Shown: positions 46,301 through 59,800 of the stretch, piece by piece
How positions within the stretch are numbered: the first letter of the stretch is position 1
Layout of the letters: every line of letters starts with the position of its first letter
NCBI RefSeq assembly: GCF_028583425.1
Contig: NC_072801.1
Span: 60,651,766 to 60,715,765 of the forward strand
Direction of reading: 5' to 3'
Length of the DNA: 64,000 nt
Source of the DNA: Eublepharis macularius
Taxonomy: Eukaryota > Chordata > Lepidosauria > Squamata > Eublepharidae
The notes under the pieces: model-generated
Database searches by the model: none
Seen by the model: only the letters and a program-made list of their open reading frames with translations
Told to the model about the DNA's origin: nothing
Made by a program: the position numbers and the translations under genes

Positions 46301-48819
46301 GCACAGAAACTTGGGTGGGTGGGGTGGGAGACAAAGGATCGGAAACTCGGCTTTAGTTGCATTCCATGGCAATTCCAAGCAGCTTATGATATTGACAGAG
46401 TGAACACACTGTTCCAAGGCATATTTAGTGGCGGAGAATCGTCGCCTTCCCTAGTGGTCATGATCGTTATTCCAGGTTAATTAACCTGGAATGAATAGGC
46501 GAATTCTTGAGCAGGGAGGAGTCTATTACACATTTTTAACACTGCCTTTCCTTTCAGGAGCTGGCGCACTTTTAAAAATTCCTCACAACTCTGTATGGTA
46601 GGTTAAGAGCAGTTGATGTCTACACAGCGTGCTTGATGGCTTTTAATCCAAGCCTCCCGGCCCAAACTTTGCATATTCTACCCATTACTGCACCACAAGC
46701 ATTAAACACTCAGGCATCAATTGGGACTTCCTGGCATATTATGAAATAAACACATACATCTAAGGCCCACTATTTTTTTAAATATTTTTTTAATTATATT
46801 CAAACACGGTAATTTCAATTCCCTGTTCTTTAAAACAAATGGCAGCTGAGCTGCTGAATAAACAAGTACAATATAGAGACTTCTTTGGAAAAAAAATACT
46901 CATGCGATATTGCACATTTAAGTTTTTTCTGCATTTTTCTTCTTGTATTTTGTTGGCGATGCAGCCATATAGAAAATACTTCTGTTATGTACAGATATGT
47001 TGGGGAGGGGAAGTTGTTTACCAACTGGGACAAGTGGAGGAAAGAAGTGTGTGGGGGTGGGGAGGAGATGGCAGAAATGGGGAGGGAAGAACTCTTTCTT
47101 TTGGCAAAGGAATCTTGGCTCATGATAGCGCAGGAAAAAAAATACACACAGGATTTTCAGGTTAGTACTTTGGACCCGTTTTTCTTGGAATTACTTGTAG
47201 CCCTCAGTTTCTCTTGGAAGTACTGCTAGCCCTCAGTTTAAACATTGAAAATATTTGATTGTGTGCATGCAGGAAGAGGAATGTAGGAGAGCCACAAAAG
47301 CTAGAAACCCACAAGTCCTCGAGGGAAGCAGAGGAGTCCGAGGAATTGGGCGGGAGTAGTCAAGAAGCAGCTTGGGAAGGCTGAAAGAGTGGCCACCCTG
47401 GCTGTGGGGAACTGATACCCAGCCTGTAGCATGTTTGCTCTCTCTCCCTTTCTCTGTCCCCAGGGCCAAAGATGTCTGGGGAATCCCGTGACTCTGGGCT
47501 GGGTGATGGCATCAGAGTGTGGTTGTTGGGCAGAAGGCAGGAGAGCCACGGGAGGGCATCCCTTGCTTTGGCCTTGTCCCCGGTTTAAGCAAAAAGGGAT
47601 AGCTGGAGCCAGGCCTACCTTTGGACTTGCCAGAGCTTAGGAAGGGACAAAAAGACTTGTGGTCTGAATATCAGGACGATAAGGGAAGTGAAAATGGCAG
47701 CATCTCTTTCTCTCTCCCCCTCCCCTTCCCTAATGGCTGAAAAAGGCAGGGCAAGGAGCCAATGTAGCCACACCTTTGCAGTACTCCCGCCCCCTCCCAT
47801 TATGGCACTTGAATCCACAGCCAATCATATCTTGGCTCTTGAAATGATTATCCCTTCTCCATTGCCCTTCAGAGATGACCCCCCCTCCCCCAACCTGGCA
47901 GGCAATCGTGGTAGACCAGTTTTGCATCCAAGGGGCACTCCCCCTCTTACACTGGACCAAACCGTTCAGGGCATCACATAGCCTGAGAGTCAGGTTGTTC
48001 TCACACACACATCCTGCCCTCCTGGGTTGCTGCCGCCTGATCAGTTTTGAACCGTCTGCTCAGTTTTCTAATTCCTGGGACAGCTGCCAACCTATACTCT
48101 ACAAAAACTTGCTACCAGGTGCCACCTCCCATCACGTGCTGTGAAGATGCAGCACAGTTGGATGGTCAAAGCGTCGTTTGGCAGGGGACTCTCAGCCAAG
48201 GGTGGAGATGATTCTGTCCTCAGGCTGCAGTCTGATGCTACCTCTAGAGGGCAGCACTACAACCACCACTTGTCTAGGGAGGGGGCTTCCTTAAAAAAAA
48301 AAAAAAGGGAAACTAAGTCTGTTACTTTGCTTCCAAATCTTAAAAATCCTTAAAACCCATTGGTCTCGCCTCCCTGCAGTCAAGAAAACTGCACTGACCT
48401 ACTCTTCTGAGCACCCTGAAACACTGGCTTCTATCATACCACTCCCCTGGTGTATTAAAAGGAAAACTTAAAAAGCAAATAAAAAACATCACGTTAAGGA
48501 AGCCACAAAATAAATACTGTCTCTGGGAAGGAAAAAGAAAGCAGGGAGGAGAAAGAAAAGGACAGGGGAGAGAGAAGAGGTTGAGACATCACATCTGATG
48601 ACAAACGTGGCCCTGCGTGGCTAGGGGAGGGGAAAGGTGTCTGATTGGCTGGAGCTTGCAATAGCCTGCATTTGGAGTGTCCGGGTGGTGGCGAGGGGAG
48701 GTGTCCGCCCCACATCCTTGCATCTCTCTCCTGTCCCTCCTGAAGATCTGGTAGACAGAAGGGTGGATGGTGGAGTAAGGCCCCTACTTTGTTGCAAACT
48801 CTGGGGGCGGCAGCGGCGG

Positions 48820-50893
48820 TCACTTGGAGAGCTTGCTGATTACACGGATAAGAGCGGCGTTTTCGTCTTTAAGACGCTGGTTGTCAGCCTTCAGATCTGA
48901 AAGAGCCTGTGGAGAGAATGAAGAACAGACTCAGAGGCCTTCTGCACTTGGGAGAAGCTTTCTCCCTCTCCCTGACTGGTCTTTAAAGAGACCACACCAC
49001 CGGGGATGAGACACGGGGACCCATCTAAGAAGGTGGGAATTACCTTCAACTCTTCCTCCAGCTCTGCAGCTTTCCTCTCCAAGGCTCGGCGTTCCTTGTG
49101 GGGAGAAGCAAAGAAACAAAAGGTGAGGGTGGAAGGGAAGGAAGTTCTAAAACAGTGACAAGGCAAAAAAGTGGATTCAAGCCTGAATTCTCCCTAAAAG
49201 CAAAAATGACTATCGGACTTTGGTCACATCATGAGAAGACAAGACTCTCTGGAAAAGACAATCAAAGTTGAAGGCACTAGGAAAAGAGGAAGACGCAACA
49301 TGAGATGGATTGGCTCAGTAAAGGAAGCTACAGCCTCCATTTTGCAAAATCTAAGCGAGGCTGTTAATGATAGGATGTTTTGGAGGTCTTCGGTTCATAG
49401 AGTTGCCATAAGTCGGAAGCAACCTAACAACACATCACTTGCTCGCTCACTCCACCAAACCCAGCCTCTACAGAACAGGACTTCACTGCAACGAGGAGCA
49501 TCTTTATCTAGAGTGCACCAATGTGCTTTATAAAGCAAGAGAATACACTCAGGGTCTCTTCATAAACCTTCCTGGTTAAGAACACAACACTCCCTTGCTG
49601 CATCGGACCAAGGTCCTCCAAGTCCAACATTCTTTGCAAGAATCCCAGTAAGCTCTTGGTGGTCTGCTGGAAAACGGACCAGTATTCCATTGGTGAATCA
49701 CATCCACCTTCTTGCCCTTTGCTACGGAACACAAGGATTGGTGTAACTCCTCCCATCCATCAGGCAGCAGCAAAGGGGGATGGACATTCTACTGTCGTAG
49801 AGCGGCCACATTCCCAGAATTCTGCAGCCCTTTGCAAATGGTAGGGGAAAGAGAGAAGTGGAAACAGGTACTTACGAATCTCTCCAGCTCGAGGAGAGCT
49901 GGCCGCTCAGCAAAACGCTCCTGTCTCTGAGAGGGAACAGAACAAAACACACCATTAGTGGGTGAAGTGTTCAATTAGGATCTGGAAGGCCCAGATTTGA
50001 ATCCTCACTCAGCCATGGAAGCTCACTGGGTGACCTTGGGCCAGCCTAGCCTACCTCACAGGGTTGTTGTGAGGATAAAACAGAGGAGAGGAAAACAATG
50101 TGGGTAGCTTTGGGTCCCCATTGGGGAGAAAGGCAGGGTATAAATGAAGCAAATAAATGAACATACACACCTCAGTGAAACAACAAAGTGTAACTAGGAA
50201 GGATAACAGTGGTGGTAATAAACATTTATAACAGAGCATTTCAAAGGATTTAACTGCCTCGGGTATATCCATAACCCTCACAAGAACCCTGTAAAGTACG
50301 CTGTATTATTGCCCCCATACTGCAGGCAGAAGGTGGAGAGAAACATCAGCCTGGCTGAAGCCTCCAGTGAATGTATGCCAGAGACCAGATATGAACCCGT
50401 AACTTCCTGGAACATGTGTGATTACCGTCAAAGATACTCCAGTTGGGCATTTTTCTACCCCACCGGTTTGGACAGAGAGAATGACTGTTTCCACTGCAGA
50501 ACTACCCGCTGTATTCTGCCCCACCATGCCCCCAGCCTGCCCACCCCAGGTCCGTTTGTACCTGGGTCACTCTTTCCAGCTCCAGCTTGACTTGGGTCAA
50601 CTGCAGCTGTGCCTCCTGCAGCTGCTCCTTCAGTTTTTCATTCTCAATCAAAAGATCTTCATACAGCTTAGGGACAGACACACACAGAGTAGGCACCGAG
50701 GTCATCATAACAGCCACATCCCCAACTCTGTCTCCCTTGGAAACAGTTCCCGCCTCCCTCCCTCCCACAGAACCCATCTCCACTAACTTTCTTGTAATAG
50801 TGATCAGGTTCCTCTTTGCAGCCCAACGCGCTGTTTCGGCTCTGGCAGCTGTAGGGAGCTGTCCGGTTGGGCAGGACGCTGTTCAAGTGTTCA
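48820..50893 (-). CDS. PPP1R12C: PPP1R12C C-terminal coiled-coil / leucine-zipper exons
   Basis: Five exons (50788-50893, 50562-50666, 49876-49926, 49044-49094, 48820-48906) encode a continuous heptad region: [53 protein letters not shown], then [18 protein letters not shown] and VISKLSK-stop. In the MYPT family this part dimerises and, in the leucine-zipper splice form, binds PKG; the final exon here encodes the zipper form. The donor after YYKK is the weaker GTTAGT. Two 51-base exons in a row are each exactly 17 codons. Confidence 0.94.
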
Positions 50894-53837
50894 CTGAAAA
50901 GAGAGAGCATGTCACGGAGGGGGGACCCTTCGAGGGCGCCTCACTCTCTGCAATTCAGGCAGGTAGCACGATCCATAGAGACTTGGCTTAAGATGTGCAG
51001 AAGCGCCCTTAATGGACTGAAAATAAAGCACGCAAAGCGATCGAAACAGTTATAAACTGATTTGCAAATTGTCACTGGATCTTGCAGCTTATTTTCAGCA
51101 CAAAATAAATGTAAAATTCATATAACGTGTATGTTTTGTAAAAATATTGTGAATATGGGTCCTACTTACTATATTTTTGGTCTGGGGATCTCATGATTGT
51201 CCCTGCTTCTTAACCGCTTTGGAAAGTAGGTGATGCAGAGTGACTGTCCCAAGTTCACCCTGGTGGGCTGCTTGGCTAAGAGGGGATTTAACTACACTGG
51301 CTCTACTTCAGGTGTAATTGAAGGAACCACCCCACTCCCAGATCCCATATGCCTACCTGTGTAGCGAGTGTCTCCTACACTGCCTTTAGAACAAGATTTG
51401 GAGGAGAGAGTAAGTGCTGAATTTCCAAAGGGAATCTACCTGCCATGTCCTGATGGATCTTCATTGTTGACTTGCTCAACATCTTCATCATCCTCACCCT
51501 GAAGGAAAGGGAGGAGACTTGAGGTTCATGCTGCCTCCATGATCTGGGCAGTCAGCCACAGAGTTCTTCATAATGTGGCCACACAGCGCCCCCCACTGGT
51601 AGTTGAAGCTCAGCTCTTGGCTGATCACAGCCTAGCAGCCCCTACTGAACTTCCTCATGTATTCACCTCTGAGTTGCCCCCCAGCCCACTGATGCGTCTC
51701 TCCCTCCGGCCTTTCCTGCGGTCACGGATAGCCAGCCGGTTCCGGAAATCCGAATCCGCCTCGGAGCTTGTTTCATCAGGTTCTGAGCCTGCAGAACAGA
51801 GAGGGCAAGGTATGTAGTCCGAGGCAGAGACAAAGTTCTCTGTCGGGGGGCAGGAGATTTTACAAAGGCAGTTCAAGGAGCCCCCGTCCGGCACTGAGGA
51901 GGGTGAGGCAGAAGCCAGGGGACAGGAGGGGACACAGTGTGCGGCAGGAGAACTAAGAAGGGACCATGGTTGCTTTGGGATGCAACAGACTCAGCCTTGT
52001 AGCGAACACATGGTGGAGAAAAAGTAGCAGCAGCATAAAATGTGTCGGAAGTCAAAGGGACGAGAAAAAAGAAAATGTCACAGTGGTATAAATGTCACTC
52101 TGTCCCCAGTTAAAATGAGTAAATACGGAAGTTGGGGGATTTACCTTTTCTGGGTTGTGAATTCACCACCAGTGGATTCACAGTATAAACTGAAGAGCTG
52201 TCTGAGCTGGGGTGCCGAAACCTCCTAGAAGCATCCTGAATTTAACAACAAGGTGGAAGAACAGTACAGGAGACAGCCTTCAAAATACGATACACTGATT
52301 CAAAAAAGCCATCTTTGGAAGGCAAGCAAAAGCTTGCAGTGACTGGAGAGAGCAGGTTGGGACAGATGGGGACCACTCTGCTGTACAGAGATGTGCAAAA
52401 CACACCAGGCTCTTACCGACTCCAGTGCTAAGAACTGCATGCAAAGAATCTGCACCCTGTGTGGAACCCCTCCCTGCCCAACCACAAAGAGTGAGAAGAG
52501 GGGATACTGCTTAGCCTGACACCTAGATCAGACTGTGGTGTTCGAATCTACCCCAGCACCAGGCCTGACTGTTCTGCGGCCTTCTTAGAGCTGTGAGAGG
52601 CCTGACCTCCATGCCTGACCCCCACCCCACCCCCCACATCCTGCCATCTCTACCGTTGCCTCTTGGGGCTGCTGCTCTCCATCTTTGTCGAGCTTCTCAT
52701 CCTCTTTGCTTCTCTGGTCTGAGGCTGCTTTGGCGTCTCCAGCCCGGCCCATGGTCTTCTCGGCCTCTTTTAGATCAGTGAGCGTAACACCCTTAAAGCA
52801 ACCGAGGCGGGTGAGGGGGTGAAAATAAAATAAACAAATAAATGAACTTTGGTTGTATGGGGAAAACCCCGTGTCAGCCAGGGGCTGCTGCAGGAACAGA
52901 ACTATACAGTTCTCCAAGCAACACTGATCTACAAACAGCTCAGAGATGCCAATTCTAACTCCCCGCCAGCTTGGTGCTAGCTGGAATTATGGAGCCAGGC
53001 TCTCCTGAATCTGCTTGTACCTGCGTGGAGCGCCTGGACTGCCTCATGAGCCTGGAGCGGGCCTTCCTCTGGGATTCCGACTCTTCATCCCGGACTGGCG
53101 TCTGGTAGGACCTGCAAGGAGAACAGGCAGGGGAGGCGGCACTGAAAAGGCCTCCCTTCAGACCCTCAATACCCCACCCAATCTCCACCCAGGCTGGCTG
53201 ATCAGAAAGTCCTTGGCTTTCCAATCACACGCCTGAGACACCCAAAGGTTGCCTGTCCCTCTCATCCCTCCTTGCCAAATTGGCTAGCCAGGGCCAAAGA
53301 TACGGCATTGACATATTTGAGGTGAAACAGAAACAACAGCCGTGTCCTCCCCTTGGATGCCCTTTATAATTTTATCCAACCTCAGAGGGCAGGAGAGGCC
53401 AGCAGAGGGCAGCAACACACAGTTCCAATCATGTCCCCCGCCCCCCTGCCACCCAAAAGCATCTTTGGTATGAGTTTGTTAGTAGTGGTTAAAGCAAAAG
53501 GAGCTAAGAACAGCTGTGGCTGCAAGGATTTCTCTCTGGCCCCAAGATGCGGCTGTCTCCTTGACAAAAAGATATGCTCGCATAAATCCAGTGGCTGAAG
53601 CACAAAAGCTGAACATTCGAGGAGATCTCTCGTCTTGTAACGAGAGGTAGCCTTCTGACTCAGGGCTCCTAGCTTTCTATACTCTCTGTCCTTGCCCCCA
53701 CCAGCCCTCACCTTCGGCGGTCCCGGGGATCCGTGCTAGAGCTGATGGCAGTGGAAGAGGGGGGCAGGTGTGGGGCAAGGGCTGTATCTATCTTCATCTG
53801 AAGGCCACCTTCTAAGTGTCTGTGGGGAGGGAGTAAG

Positions 53838-53881
<44 letters not shown>

Positions 53882-56800
53882 AGGAACGCGCAGGAGAGTA
53901 TTTAGAGGGGGGCTGGATACAAGCTTCTGATGCCCTCCCCATAAGACATTTCACTTTCAGAAAATTTCCAGTTACCCCAGCCCTCAGCTTCCTAGTACTT
54001 CTGCTTTAATCCAGTGGCCCGCCAAAGTTGTGCCAAGCCTCCCCTCCACCCGGGCCCACGGCCAGCACACACCGTTCCAACCCGTCCCCACTTCGTTCAG
54101 AGAAAGAAACTCGCCACCCGGCACAGCAGCAAGCTCGGTTTAGTCAGCCAGAATCTATTCAGGCCTTTCATTTATTTGCAAACCAGGCAGACACACAAAA
54201 CATCTCATTATTTTTCAAAACTGTGTTTGGCCTTCTCAGTTCCATATATTCACCCATCGTGCCCATTTTATAGATGGAAAACAGAGTTGACTGCACTCCC
54301 AAAGCCACCTGGCCCATCAGCTAAGCAGAGATTCAAAACTAGGATGCCTGTGTGCAGGTCCTTCAAACTGGGCTATATAGCCTCTTTTGTTCATACCCTT
54401 CCAGTAATAATGCAAGGAGAAAGCGCTATACAAACACTTGCGTTTCCAAGGGGCTCTCAGCCACTTTGCATGTGCTGTCCCAAGTCAGCCTTGTAAAGTA
54501 GGCGAGTCTCATTAGCCTGTTATTATGGATGTGGGAAAGGGCTGGGGGAGGGGTAGAGGCTCTCTTAAGACCACTGTGGGAGTTTGCAGGTGAACTATAA
54601 ATGGGAACTGGATGCCTTAGGCATTTTCTTAACCATGATATAACATATTTCCCACCCTACTTTTTGGCTTACGCCAAGGTGGCTAATGCAGATGTAAAAA
54701 CAAACTGAACGATTAAAACCAGCAAAAAGACCCACACAACAAACCAAATGGATGCAGAAAGCACAACAGAGCAAAGCCATTAAAACAACAGCAGGCATCA
54801 TCAACCCCCAAGGAGTGAAAGAAATCAAACAAACAAAACCAATCGCAGCAAATACCTGAGCAGCCCAAATGTTCTGGGCCTGATGGCAAAAGGCCATCAA
54901 GGAGGGCACGGAGCAGGTTGACCTGGAGAGGGAGTTCCACAGTTTCAGCGCCACTGGCGCAACAGTCTCTTCCATGTGGCCACCCATCCCAGTTTCAGTG
55001 GGAATGGCACATAGAGAAGGGCCTGAGAGGCGGACTGTAGCATGGCAGGTATATGCACGTGGCAATCAGTGAGCCTTTTAGCACCTTTGATCTGGACCCT
55101 GAAGGGCTTTCACGGTCAAAGCCAGCCCTGTGACTGGGGCCCAGAAGTAAACTGGCAGCCGACAGAGCTGATGCGGTGATGACACCATCTGCTCCATCAG
55201 GGCTGCCACATTCCATATGGCTGTGGTTTCTGGATGCTCTTCAAAGGCAGCTCTTACAAAGAGCATGCTACTATTGCCGGGCCTGGATGTAACTCAGGCA
55301 CAAGCGCGAGTGTGGCTAGATTACTCCTTTCTTGGCAAAGGTGCACCCAGGAAAAGGCACTGCAAGCTCCTAGGCTGAAGTGCTGGGTCCATGAACACGC
55401 CTCAGCTGCAGGCTAGGATTTTAAGTGGGAATTGCAACCTGCACCAGCATAGAACCCGTGCCTGTTTCCCGTCATACAGCAAACTAGCGCTCTACCAATA
55501 AGGCTGTGGATGCTAGCAGGAAAATAAAAGCAGACCTGGGTTTGGCTGGTCCCAAACTGAGTGATTACAAATAAAGACAAGCTTTACAAATATTTTTGGG
55601 GAAAATCATTTAAAAATATTTTAGACAAAATGTTTGGCCACAGAATCTGGCCCCACCCCAACATGCACCAGTAGTGCCAACTGCGTGGCTGCACAAAACA
55701 AGAGACAACTGAAAAGGAATGACCTGGACAGAGACATGCAATACATGTATTTTATAGCTGCTGGAAACAGGGTGGTTCTCTTTATAATGGGAAGGGGGTG
55801 GGGATTGTTTGGGAAAGATTAGCCTTCATTATTTGACGTACTTTATTTTTCCCTAAGAGAATGGCAAGGCAGCAGCCGCCCCTGGGATTTTCCACATCCT
55901 GCTATTCCCTGCGTCTCCAAGCCCACTTGCCTCCACACTTCTTTCCCAAAGAAAGCCGAAGTCTTGGCTCCTCCCACCCCACCTGAGATTCACAGAGATC
56001 TGGCAACAGGCCTTCTAGGCTCTGGTCTGCCTGACTCTAACTCCGAGAACCAAGGAATTCCAGAATGCAGCCAGCATTCACTTTCTTCTTCCATGGAGCC
56101 AAAGCCTATACAATGAACTCCCATCATCTCAGTTTGGTAGCCTTTGATCTCACCCCTTTCCCGCAGGCAGCTCAATGCACGCCCCCCCCCCCGCCCCCAT
56201 TCCATTCTTCCAACAACTGTGCAAGGGACAGAGACTCTTCCCAAGGTCAAGTGCACTTTGTGGTTAAATGGGGATTTGAAACTGGGTCTCTCATTCCAAG
56301 CCTGACATTATATCCACAACACTGAACTGGCTTGCCCACGGCAGGTTACTCACGCTCTCCGGGGGTCCCGGTGGGGTTCCGTGTCTGGGAGGGCAAATAT
56401 CCTCCGAGTGGGGGTCGGCGTTACCCGGGCCAGACGTGGTTCTTTGCTCTGTAAGAAGAGAGGAACTGAGGAACGGCTCACAGGGGGTCAAAGCTGTTAT
56501 TTGTGTTCTGGCCAGGAGGGGGAGCTGCTCAGAGGCCAGCTGGAGACCTGGGAAACTTTGACTTGATTTCAAGCCAGCTATCATGGGCACCTGACCTGGA
56601 TGGCCCAGGCTAGCCCGATCTCATCAGATCTCAGAAGCTAAGGGTTGGCCTTGGTTAGTAACTGGATGGGAGAACCACCAACAAAGACCAAGGTTACAGT
56701 GGCAAACCACTTTTGTTAGTCTCTTGCCTTGAAAACCCCACCAGGGGTCACCATAAGTCAGCTACAACTTGACAGCACTTTCCACCACCATATCATGGGC

Positions 56801-59800
56801 ACAGGTGGTCTGGGAAGGGAGGATTTGAGTGCCTGGACAGTACAGCCAATTCCGGCTCCTTGAACTTCACTAGTGCTTCGTTAGAGGATAGTTTAGGTGG
56901 GTAGCCATGCTGGTCTGCAGTAGAACAGCCACTGCTAGTTATGCAGAATAATACATAAGAGCTGGGGCCAGAGAAAGCCAAGTTAAAGAAAAAGGGAGAA
57001 ACTAAGGGGAAAGGAACAGCACAAAAAGTAGGACATTTAAACCACATCTTCCTTGAAGGCAAGTGATGGCACAAGAGATCCTCCTCACACGAGATCCCCA
57101 TGCATCCAGCCGCCACTATCGAGCATAGCCCCACTGCACCTAAAGCCCAGAATCTAGCCAACTAGCAAGCAAGGTCACCAGCCACACCCTCTGATGGGCA
57201 GAGGCTCCTACCGGGTCACCAGCTGGCTCAGAAGCTGTGCTCCTACTGGCTAACCCTGGGCCAATGGGATTCTTGTTCCACTTCTGTAAGAGCTCCCGGA
57301 TGTCTTGCTGCAAGTATACGGCCAAGTGAAGGGTGGGGTGGACAGAGAGAGGGAGAGAGAGAGAGAAAGAAGGCAAAGCAGATAGAAATTCATGGCAGTA
57401 TCTGCCCCTTGGAATCCTGTCTCAAGAAGCCCACCTTGACAGAGTAAGATTTTTCCCGCAATGGAGTTTGCGAAGTTGCTAAATCTGAGCTGAGAAAGTG
57501 GAGATAAAAAAGCAAAAGAGGAAGGTAGCAAAAAAGTTCTTCACTCTAAGATAAAAACGAAGTGAGGCTCAGCAGGTCTCCTCTCCTCTCCTCTCCTCCT
57601 CCCAAGCCACAGGCTCTTCCTTTCCCATTTCTGTTCCTTCAATCCACTCAAAGCTTCTCGGTATTAGGCTGCACCATGGAAGGTGCCAAGGTCAAAGTCT
57701 GGCTGCTTCTTGAGCGGAATCCTTGTGCCCCTTTAAGGCTGACTGTTGGTGACTCCCCAGGGAGGAAAAAGGTTCAAAGCAGGCCCAGAAAAACTAAACT
57801 GCCAGATAGTATGCCAGATTTGGCAAATGAAGCAAAAGTGTGCAGTCGCCTGTTCTCACATTCAATTTATTCTGCTTCCACATAGCCCTTTGCCCCCTTC
57901 AGTGGACCGTGGAGTACAGGACTCCCTTATGCCCCCTCCCCACTCCCAAGATTTTTCCAGGCACTGTCCGTTTATTTTCAAGTACATCTGTGTAGCTATA
58001 GCTGCCTTGTTGGCCCTTAGAAGAGCAGAAAGGTGGGATATGCATTTTGTTAAGTAAATAAAATAAATAAATATGGGCCAGTTACTTGCACTGCTTCTAT
58101 GATCTCTCCACAGGTTCCCCAGCTGATGTGTATTGCTGTAACTAAGGCACAAATAAGAAGGGCCTGAGACGACCAACACGAAACCTTGCCCTTACATGGT
58201 GCCACTGAACACAAACGGATTGCACACAGCACCGGCCATCATAACCTGCTCTTAAGCTATGCAATGTCCAAATATAGAAATAGACCTCGAAGAGGAGGTG
58301 TGACTGCCCTTTCACAGCCAACTGAGGAATCTTTTCCTTTGTTCCACTAAGATGCCACCGTGCTGAATTCAAGCACACTGTGGCTTGTCTCCCAGTGGGA
58401 TGTTTCCTACTATAGGCTTACCTTTTCTTCTGTGTCCAGCCGAGGACTGGATGCCGAGCGCTTGATGCCGCCACCCTCCTTGGCTGCCCCTTCTTCCAGC
58501 CTGGCATCCTGCAGCACCCCAAAGCTGCTGGTCTTGCGCAGACTCTGCCTCCAGACTGCAGGGGCTTGTGAGTCCTCTGGCTCCATGGTGCGGCTGCAGC
58601 CTCCGGAGAACTGTAAGGTGGAGGAAGTGGGCGAAGGGACAGAGAGAGAGAGAGAGAGAGAAGAGAGGAAGTGGGGAGAAGAAAGGAATGGGATGCGAGT
58701 CAGGATGGATAAAGGCTTGGAACAGTGGAGTTGGAGCGGACGAGGGGGATAAAAACCAGACAGAGCTAATGCAGGAGGGTTCTGGCTTGCCCACAGTCAC
58801 TCATGATCATGACTCCACAGCAGCAAGAACCGCTGGACTCCAATGAACTATGGAGAAGACAAGAGTAGAGATACAGATTCCTTGTGCTGAGGCCCAGTTT
58901 ACAAGGGCTGGAGGTCAGACACCCAGAGCGCCAAACACGGATGGGGAGGAGTGGAGGGGAAGGCAGAGGAGACTCTTGGGCTGCCCAGGAAACACAGACA
59001 GGGCTCTTAGGTTATCTGCAGCAGGGCCCCCAGAATTTGGCACCAGGATGATGACTGGTTTCCTACAGGTGCTCTGGAAGGCCACCACTCGGCCTCAACT
59101 GTTTCTAGGCTGCCTGAGACTATTCAGTGGTGAGAGAAAATTACTCTGCCCGGGCTGTGAGACAATTCTTACTTCACAAGCCATTCAAACAGATCTGGGA
59201 GCTAAATTCCATCTCAATGGAATCAATGGCATTGCAGCCGTCCTGCTTTCTCACAAGATGTAAAAACGTGAAAGTTGCTCTCCCCTCTCCTGCATCATGT
59301 ACGTGCAACATGAGCTAAAAAGAAACTGCTTTTCCCCCTAGTCATTGTTAATATACAGCTCACCAAGAATGACCGAGCAAGGGCTTGTACGGTTGTTTTG
59401 CTCCAAGCACAACCATGCCATGATGGAAGGGAAGATGCAGACTGCCAGGAGTTAGCCAGAGGCCGCCCACCATCTCAGCCCAGCGGCCCTTCAACAAGAA
59501 GCTGCCCAGCGCTGTCCCCCTCCAGTAACTTTGTGCTGTTCAGATTCACACAATGCAGAGGAATTTGGACTGCTTTCAAAAGCAGGGGTCATGGCAGGTG
59601 AGAGCTGGAAAGCAGTCTTTTCAGAGGGGGAGCAGAGCTTCTCCAGAACTTTGCATCAGGTCCTGTGCTGGGGAACAGAGGGCTGGAGCTCTTTTCCTAA
59701 CACAATGCACCACACCATCCTGTTCCCAGAGAAACGTTGCCTTGGCTAGCGGGCTTCTCCATTCGAACTGAGTAGGTGCACAGAGCCGCAACCGGTCCAG

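Larger units (their letters stand above)
39679..48819. other. spacer between PPP1R12C and EPS8L1
   Basis: About 9 kb with no coding exon I can support. It should contain the PPP1R12C 3'UTR (just below 48820) and, at the other end, the EPS8L1 non-coding first exon(s) and promoter, none of which can be placed by eye. I found no canonical AATAAA on the minus strand close to the PPP1R12C stop. It holds a SINE near 40.1 kb, an AGGGTTGCCA repeat remnant near 40.53-40.75 kb, and a 5S-derived SINE near 43.2 kb. Confidence 0.6.

Noticed and set aside
53712-53810. A longer PPP1R12C exon beginning with an ATG ([13 protein letters not shown])
   Set aside because: Its entry phase does not match the upstream exon, while the internal acceptor with a long pyrimidine run gives a perfect frame.
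54595-55065. A 156-codon minus-strand ORF with hydrophobic stretches
   Set aside because: Lies entirely within an interspersed repeat common in reptile genomes.
56605-56792. A 5S rRNA gene
   Set aside because: Only the internal promoter-like part resembles 5S rRNA; the remainder is SINE body, and a reversed copy occurs at 43.2 kb.
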